Shown: one piece after another, positions 6,826-9,940 of the stretch
Layout: every line of letters begins with the position of its first letter
How positions within the stretch are numbered: position 1 is the stretch's first letter
DNA from: Rubrivivax sp.
GTDB taxonomy: Bacteria; Pseudomonadota; Gammaproteobacteria; Burkholderiales; Burkholderiaceae_C
Direction of reading: 5' to 3'
Assembly (NCBI GenBank): GCA_027484885.1
Contig: JAIXSD010000566.1
Span: 1-9,940 of the forward strand
Length of the DNA: 9,940 nucleotides
Position numbers and translations under genes: made by a program
Notes under the pieces: generated by a model
Databases searched by the model: none
Seen by the model: the letters and a program-made list of their open reading frames with translations, nothing else
Told to the model about the DNA's origin: nothing

Positions 6826-8021
6826 GTCTTCATACCCGTCCGCAGCGTATCTGCGTGCTCGGCTCCACCGGTTCCATCGGCGTCAACACCCTGGATGTGC
6901 TCGGTCGGCACCCCGAGCGCTACGAAGTCTTCGCGCTGAGCGCCATGAGCCGGGTGGACGCCTTGCTGGCCCAGTGCCTGCAATGGCGGCCGCGTTTTGC
7001 CGTCTTGCCCGACGCCCACCTGGCCGCGCAGCTGCGCAGCCAGTTGCGCGAGCAGGGCAGCCGCACCGAGGTGCTGGACGGCGCGGACAGCCTGTCCACC
7101 GTGGCGGCCCATCCCGAGGTGGACATGGTCATGGCCGCCATCGTCGGCGCAGCCGGCCTGGCGCCCTGCCTGGCGGCTGCGAAAGCGGGCAAGCGCCTGC
7201 TGCTGGCCAACAAGGAGGCCATCGTCGTCGGTGGCGCCTTGTTCATGCAGGCGGTGGAGCAGGGCGGTGCCACCTTGTTGCCCATCGACAGCGAGCATTC
7301 CGCCATTTTCCAATGCCTGCCCGAGGACCGCAGCACCTGGGCGCAGCGCATCGATCACATCGTGCTGACCGCCTCGGGCGGCCCCTTCCGCCAGCACGAC
7401 CCGGCCACCCTGCACGAGGTGACGCCGGCCCAGGCCGTGGCCCACCCGAACTGGGTGATGGGCCGCAAGATCTCGGTCGATTCGGCCACCATGATGAACA
7501 AGGCGCTCGAGGTGATCGAGGCGCGCTGGTTGTTCGCGCTCAAGCCCGAGCAGATCAAGGTGCTGATCCATCCGCAGAGCATCATCCATTCGATGGTGGT
7601 GTGCCGCGACAACTCGGTGCTGGCCCAGCTGGGCACGCCCGATATGCGGGTGCCCATCGCCTACGGCCTGTCCTTCCCTGAGCGCATCGAGGCGGGTGCC
7701 AGCCGGCTCGATCTGCTGACCCAGCCCTCGCTGAGCTTTGAAGAGGCGGACGAGCGCCGCTTCCCCGGCCTGTATCTGTCCTGGCAGGCGCTGCGCGCGG
7801 CCGAGGGCTCGACCGCCGTGCTCAACGCCGCCAACGAAGAGGCCGTTGCAGCCTTCCTCGACGGCCGCCTGCGCTTTGATCACATCCACCGCGTCAATGC
7901 CCAGAGCCTGGAGCAGACCCTGCCGCAGGCCGGTGAATGCAGCAGCGTGGAAGGCTTGCTTGGGCTGGATCAGCGTGCGCGCCGCCAGGCCCTGGCCCTG
8001 ATTGCGGAGCTGGGCGCGTGA
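6822..8021 (+). CDS. dxr: 1-deoxy-D-xylulose 5-phosphate reductoisomerase
   Basis: DXR rearranges and reduces 1-deoxy-D-xylulose 5-phosphate to 2-C-methyl-D-erythritol 4-phosphate with NADPH. It is the committed step of the MEP isoprenoid pathway and the target of fosmidomycin. The 399-residue length is normal. Visible motifs are the NADPH-binding GSTGSIG (14-20), [10 protein letters not shown] (126-135), the metal and substrate site IDSEHSA (155-161) with D156 and E158, ASGGPFR (184-190), and [20 protein letters not shown] (208-227) followed by the third metal ligand E230. These correspond to E. coli D150, E152 and E231. The ATG overlaps the cdsA stop by 4 bases and the gene's own TGA overlaps the rseP GTG start by 4 bases, so it is embedded in a coupled operon. 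The product feeds the same isoprenoid pool that UppS uses. Confidence 0.98.
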   Translation: MSLHTRPQRICVLGSTGSIGVNTLDVLGRHPERYEVFALSAMSRVDALLAQCLQWRPRFAVLPDAHLAAQLRSQLREQGSRTEVLDGADSLSTVAAHPEVDMVMAAIVGAAGLAPCLAAAKAGKRLLLANKEAIVVGGALFMQAVEQGGATLLPIDSEHSAIFQCLPEDRSTWAQRIDHIVLTASGGPFRQHDPATLHEVTPAQAVAHPNWVMGRKISVDSATMMNKALEVIEARWLFALKPEQIKVLIHPQSIIHSMVVCRDNSVLAQLGTPDMRVPIAYGLSFPERIEAGASRLDLLTQPSLSFEEADERRFPGLYLSWQALRAAEGSTAVLNAANEEAVAAFLDGRLRFDHIHRVNAQSLEQTLPQAGECSSVEGLLGLDQRARRQALALIAELGA

Positions 8022-9385
8022 GCACGGTGCTGGCCTTCATCCTGACCCTGGCGGTGCTGGTGGTCGTGCATGAATATGGGCATTACCGCGTGGCCCGCGC
8101 CTGTGGTGTCAAGGTCTTGCGCTTCTCGGTGGGCTTTGGCCGTGTGCTCTGGCGCCACCAGCGCACGCCCGATTCGACCGAGTTCACCCTTTGTGCCTTG
8201 CCGCTGGGCGGCTATGTGCGCATGCTTGATGAGCGCGAAGGCCCGGTGCCGGCCGGTCTGCGCGAGCAGGCCTTCAACAACCGGCCGCTGCGCCAGCGCG
8301 TGGCCGTGGTGGCGGCTGGCCCGCTGGCCAATCTGTTGCTGGCGGCCTTGCTGTTCGCGGGCGTCAACTGGGTCGGTCAAGAGGAGCCCAAGCCGATTCT
8401 GGGTGCGCCGCTGACGGGATCCATGGCCGAGCGTGCAGGCTTGCGCGCCGGTGACTGGGTGCAGGCGGTGTCCGCCGATGGCCAGCAGTGGCGTGAAATG
8501 CAGTCGCTGGCCGAGCTGCGCTGGCAGCTGACCCAGGCCGTGGAGCAGGGCCGCAAGCTGCATCTGGAGCTCAGCGACGCCCAGGGCCATGGCCGCCGCA
8601 GCGTGGTGCTGGACACCGACAGCCTCGGCGCCCATGAGATCGATGCCCAGGTGGTCAGCAAGCTGGGCCTGGGCCCGGCTTTCAGCGAGCCGGTGCTGGG
8701 CCGGCTGACGCCCGGTGGCGCGGGCGAGGCGGCGGGGCTCAAGGAGGGTGATCTGGTGCGCCGCGTTGATGGCGTGCCGGTGGCCGATGCGGCCAGTCTG
8801 CGCGAGCTGATTCGCCAGGCCGGCCAGAGCGAGCCGGCGCGCAGCATGCAGTGGCAGGTGGAGCGCCACGGCCAGATGGTGGAACTGGAAGTGCGGCCCA
8901 AGGTCATGGTCGATGCCGGCCGCAAGATCGGCCGCATCGAGGCGATGGTGGGCGCCGCGCCTGCCATGGTTCTGGTGCGTTATGGCCTGTGGGACGGCCT
9001 GCTTCGGGGCGTTGAACGCACCTGGGATGTTTCGGCCATGACCGTCAAGATGTTCGGCCGTATGCTGGTCGGCGAGGCTTCGCTGAAGAACCTCAGTGGC
9101 CCGCTGACGATTGCGGACTACGCGGGTCAGTCAGCGCGGTCGGGTCTGCCGCAGTACCTGGGCTTTCTGGCTCTGGTCAGCGTCAGTTTGGGTGTGCTGA
9201 ACCTGCTGCCGCTGCCGATGCTCGATGGCGGACACCTGATGTATTATCTTTTCGAGGGTTTGAGCGGCCGCCCCGTCTCGGAGTGGTGGCAAACGCAACT
9301 GCAGCGCGCGGGCGCGCTGATCCTGATGCTGATGATGGCTTTGGCCCTTTCCAACGACGTGGCCCGCTTGACGGGCCTGCATTGA
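8018..9385 (+). CDS. rseP: RIP metalloprotease RseP (site-2 protease)
   Basis: RseP is an inner-membrane zinc protease that cuts within the membrane. In the sigma-E response it cleaves the anti-sigma factor RseA after DegS, and it also removes remnant signal peptides. The protein has 455 residues (E. coli 450). The first membrane helix carries HEYGH at residues 18-22 (zinc ligands H18 and H22, catalytic E19). A GGY-containing membrane-associated loop (64-66) follows, then a second helix at about 98-117. Two periplasmic PDZ domains lie at roughly 125-212 and 225-295, and the second shows the [17 protein letters not shown] pattern. The third zinc ligand D403 is in [12 protein letters not shown] (395-406), and a last helix spans about 431-446. 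The start is GTG 8018, overlapping the dxr stop, with GGAG at 8006-8009. An in-frame ATG at 7937 inside dxr would give 27 non-homologous residues. bamA starts 10 bases after the stop. Confidence 0.97.
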   Translation: MSTVLAFILTLAVLVVVHEYGHYRVARACGVKVLRFSVGFGRVLWRHQRTPDSTEFTLCALPLGGYVRMLDEREGPVPAGLREQAFNNRPLRQRVAVVAAGPLANLLLAALLFAGVNWVGQEEPKPILGAPLTGSMAERAGLRAGDWVQAVSADGQQWREMQSLAELRWQLTQAVEQGRKLHLELSDAQGHGRRSVVLDTDSLGAHEIDAQVVSKLGLGPAFSEPVLGRLTPGGAGEAAGLKEGDLVRRVDGVPVADAASLRELIRQAGQSEPARSMQWQVERHGQMVELEVRPKVMVDAGRKIGRIEAMVGAAPAMVLVRYGLWDGLLRGVERTWDVSAMTVKMFGRMLVGEASLKNLSGPLTIADYAGQSARSGLPQYLGFLALVSVSLGVLNLLPLPMLDGGHLMYYLFEGLSGRPVSEWWQTQLQRAGALILMLMMALALSNDVARLTGLH

Positions 9386-9395
9386 CTCTACTTGC

Positions 9396-9940
9396 ATGTC
9401 CTCATTCTTTAGAACGGGAGCGCCCCTGCGCCCCTCCATCCTGACCTTGGCCATTGCGGCCACACTGCAGTCAGGCGCCGCCTGGGCGGTGGATCCCTTT
9501 GTTCTCAAGGACATCCGTGTTGAGGGTCTGAAGCGTACCGACCCCGGTACCGTCTTTGCATCCCTGCCGTTCCGCGTCGGCGACAGCTACAACGACGACA
9601 AGGGCGCCGCCGCCTTGCGCGCCCTGTTTGCCACCGGCCTGTTCAAGGACGTGCGCATCAATATCGATGGCAACGATGTGGTCATCACCATCGAAGAGCG
9701 CCCCATCATTGCCAATGTGAGCTTTGTGGGCCTCAAGGAGTTCGACACCGAGGCGCTGAGCAAGTCGCTGAAGGACGTGGGCATCGGCGAGGGCAAGCCC
9801 TTCGACCGCGCCCTGGCCGACCGCGCCGAGCAAGAGCTCAAGCGCCAGTACCTGACGCGCAGCCTCTACGGTGCCGAAGTCACCACCACCATCACGCCGC
9901 TGGAGCGCAACCGCGTTAACGTCAGCTTCAACGTGACCGA
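9396..9940 (+). CDS. bamA: Outer membrane protein assembly factor BamA (N-terminal part, runs off right edge)
   Basis: BamA is the central outer-membrane barrel of the BAM complex, which folds and inserts beta-barrel proteins. Its periplasmic POTRA domains bind BamD and other partners. The window holds 181 codons. A signal peptide covers residues 1-31: a basic start, a hydrophobic core (PSILTLAIAATLQ), and the cleavage motif AWA before VDPF. POTRA 1 runs from about 35 to 102, with FVLKDIRVEGLKR and the ALRALFATGLFKDVRI helix-strand pattern, and ends in TIEERP. POTRA 2 starts at about 104 (ANVSFVGLKEF) and continues to the edge. The remaining POTRA domains and the barrel lie outside. ATG 9396 is the only good start. 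No Shine-Dalgarno sequence is visible in the 10 bases after the rseP stop, which suggests coupled re-initiation. The rseP-bamA order is the usual one and supports the assignment. Confidence 0.96.
   Translation, partial: MSSFFRTGAPLRPSILTLAIAATLQSGAAWAVDPFVLKDIRVEGLKRTDPGTVFASLPFRVGDSYNDDKGAAALRALFATGLFKDVRINIDGNDVVITIEERPIIANVSFVGLKEFDTEALSKSLKDVGIGEGKPFDRALADRAEQELKRQYLTRSLYGAEVTTTITPLERNRVNVSFNVT

Noticed and set aside
6588..7889. A 433-codon open frame on the minus strand opposite cdsA and dxr
   Set aside because: It is antisense to two clearly recognised genes, has biased composition and no motifs. It is a product of GC skew in codon positions.

Overview
The window is chromosomal core DNA from what is most likely a betaproteobacterium of the order Burkholderiales. 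The evidence is high GC content (by eye, roughly mid-60s percent), strong third-position G/C bias, and the gene order rpsB-tsf-pyrH-frr-uppS-cdsA-dxr-rseP-bamA. That order, with dxr between cdsA and rseP, is familiar in beta- and gammaproteobacteria. The species cannot be named from this sequence alone.

Layout: (1) 1-1785, minus strand: an amidase-signature hydrolase followed after one base by the N-terminal third of a FAD-dependent, DadA-like amino-acid/amine oxidoreductase that runs off the left edge. (2) 1786-1994: a divergent intergenic region. It holds a palindromic -10-like element and a roughly 190-base rpsB leader with two predicted hairpins. (3) 1995-4633, plus strand: rpsB, tsf and pyrH. 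They are separated by two gaps, each with a terminator-like hairpin, and the pyrH leader has nested inverted repeats. (4) 4662-9940: frr, uppS, cdsA, dxr, rseP and the start of bamA, packed tightly with 4-base overlaps at cdsA/dxr and dxr/rseP and no internal terminators.

Functionally the plus-strand cluster joins translation (ribosomal protein S2, elongation factor Ts, ribosome recycling factor) to pyrimidine nucleotide supply (UMP kinase) and then to envelope building. The envelope genes cover undecaprenyl pyrophosphate for peptidoglycan and O-antigen carriers, CDP-diacylglycerol for phospholipids, the first committed step of MEP isoprenoid synthesis that feeds UppS, the site-2 protease of the envelope stress response, and the outer-membrane beta-barrel assembly protein. 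The minus-strand pair is accessory metabolism, possibly hydrolysis of an amide followed by oxidation of the released amine or amino acid.

I found no mobile element, CRISPR array, tRNA, rRNA or clearly novel system. The points most worth a second look are regulatory: the shared palindromic -10 between the divergent genes, the rpsB and pyrH leaders, and the terminators inside the translation-factor cluster. No stretch over 300 bases lacks a gene.
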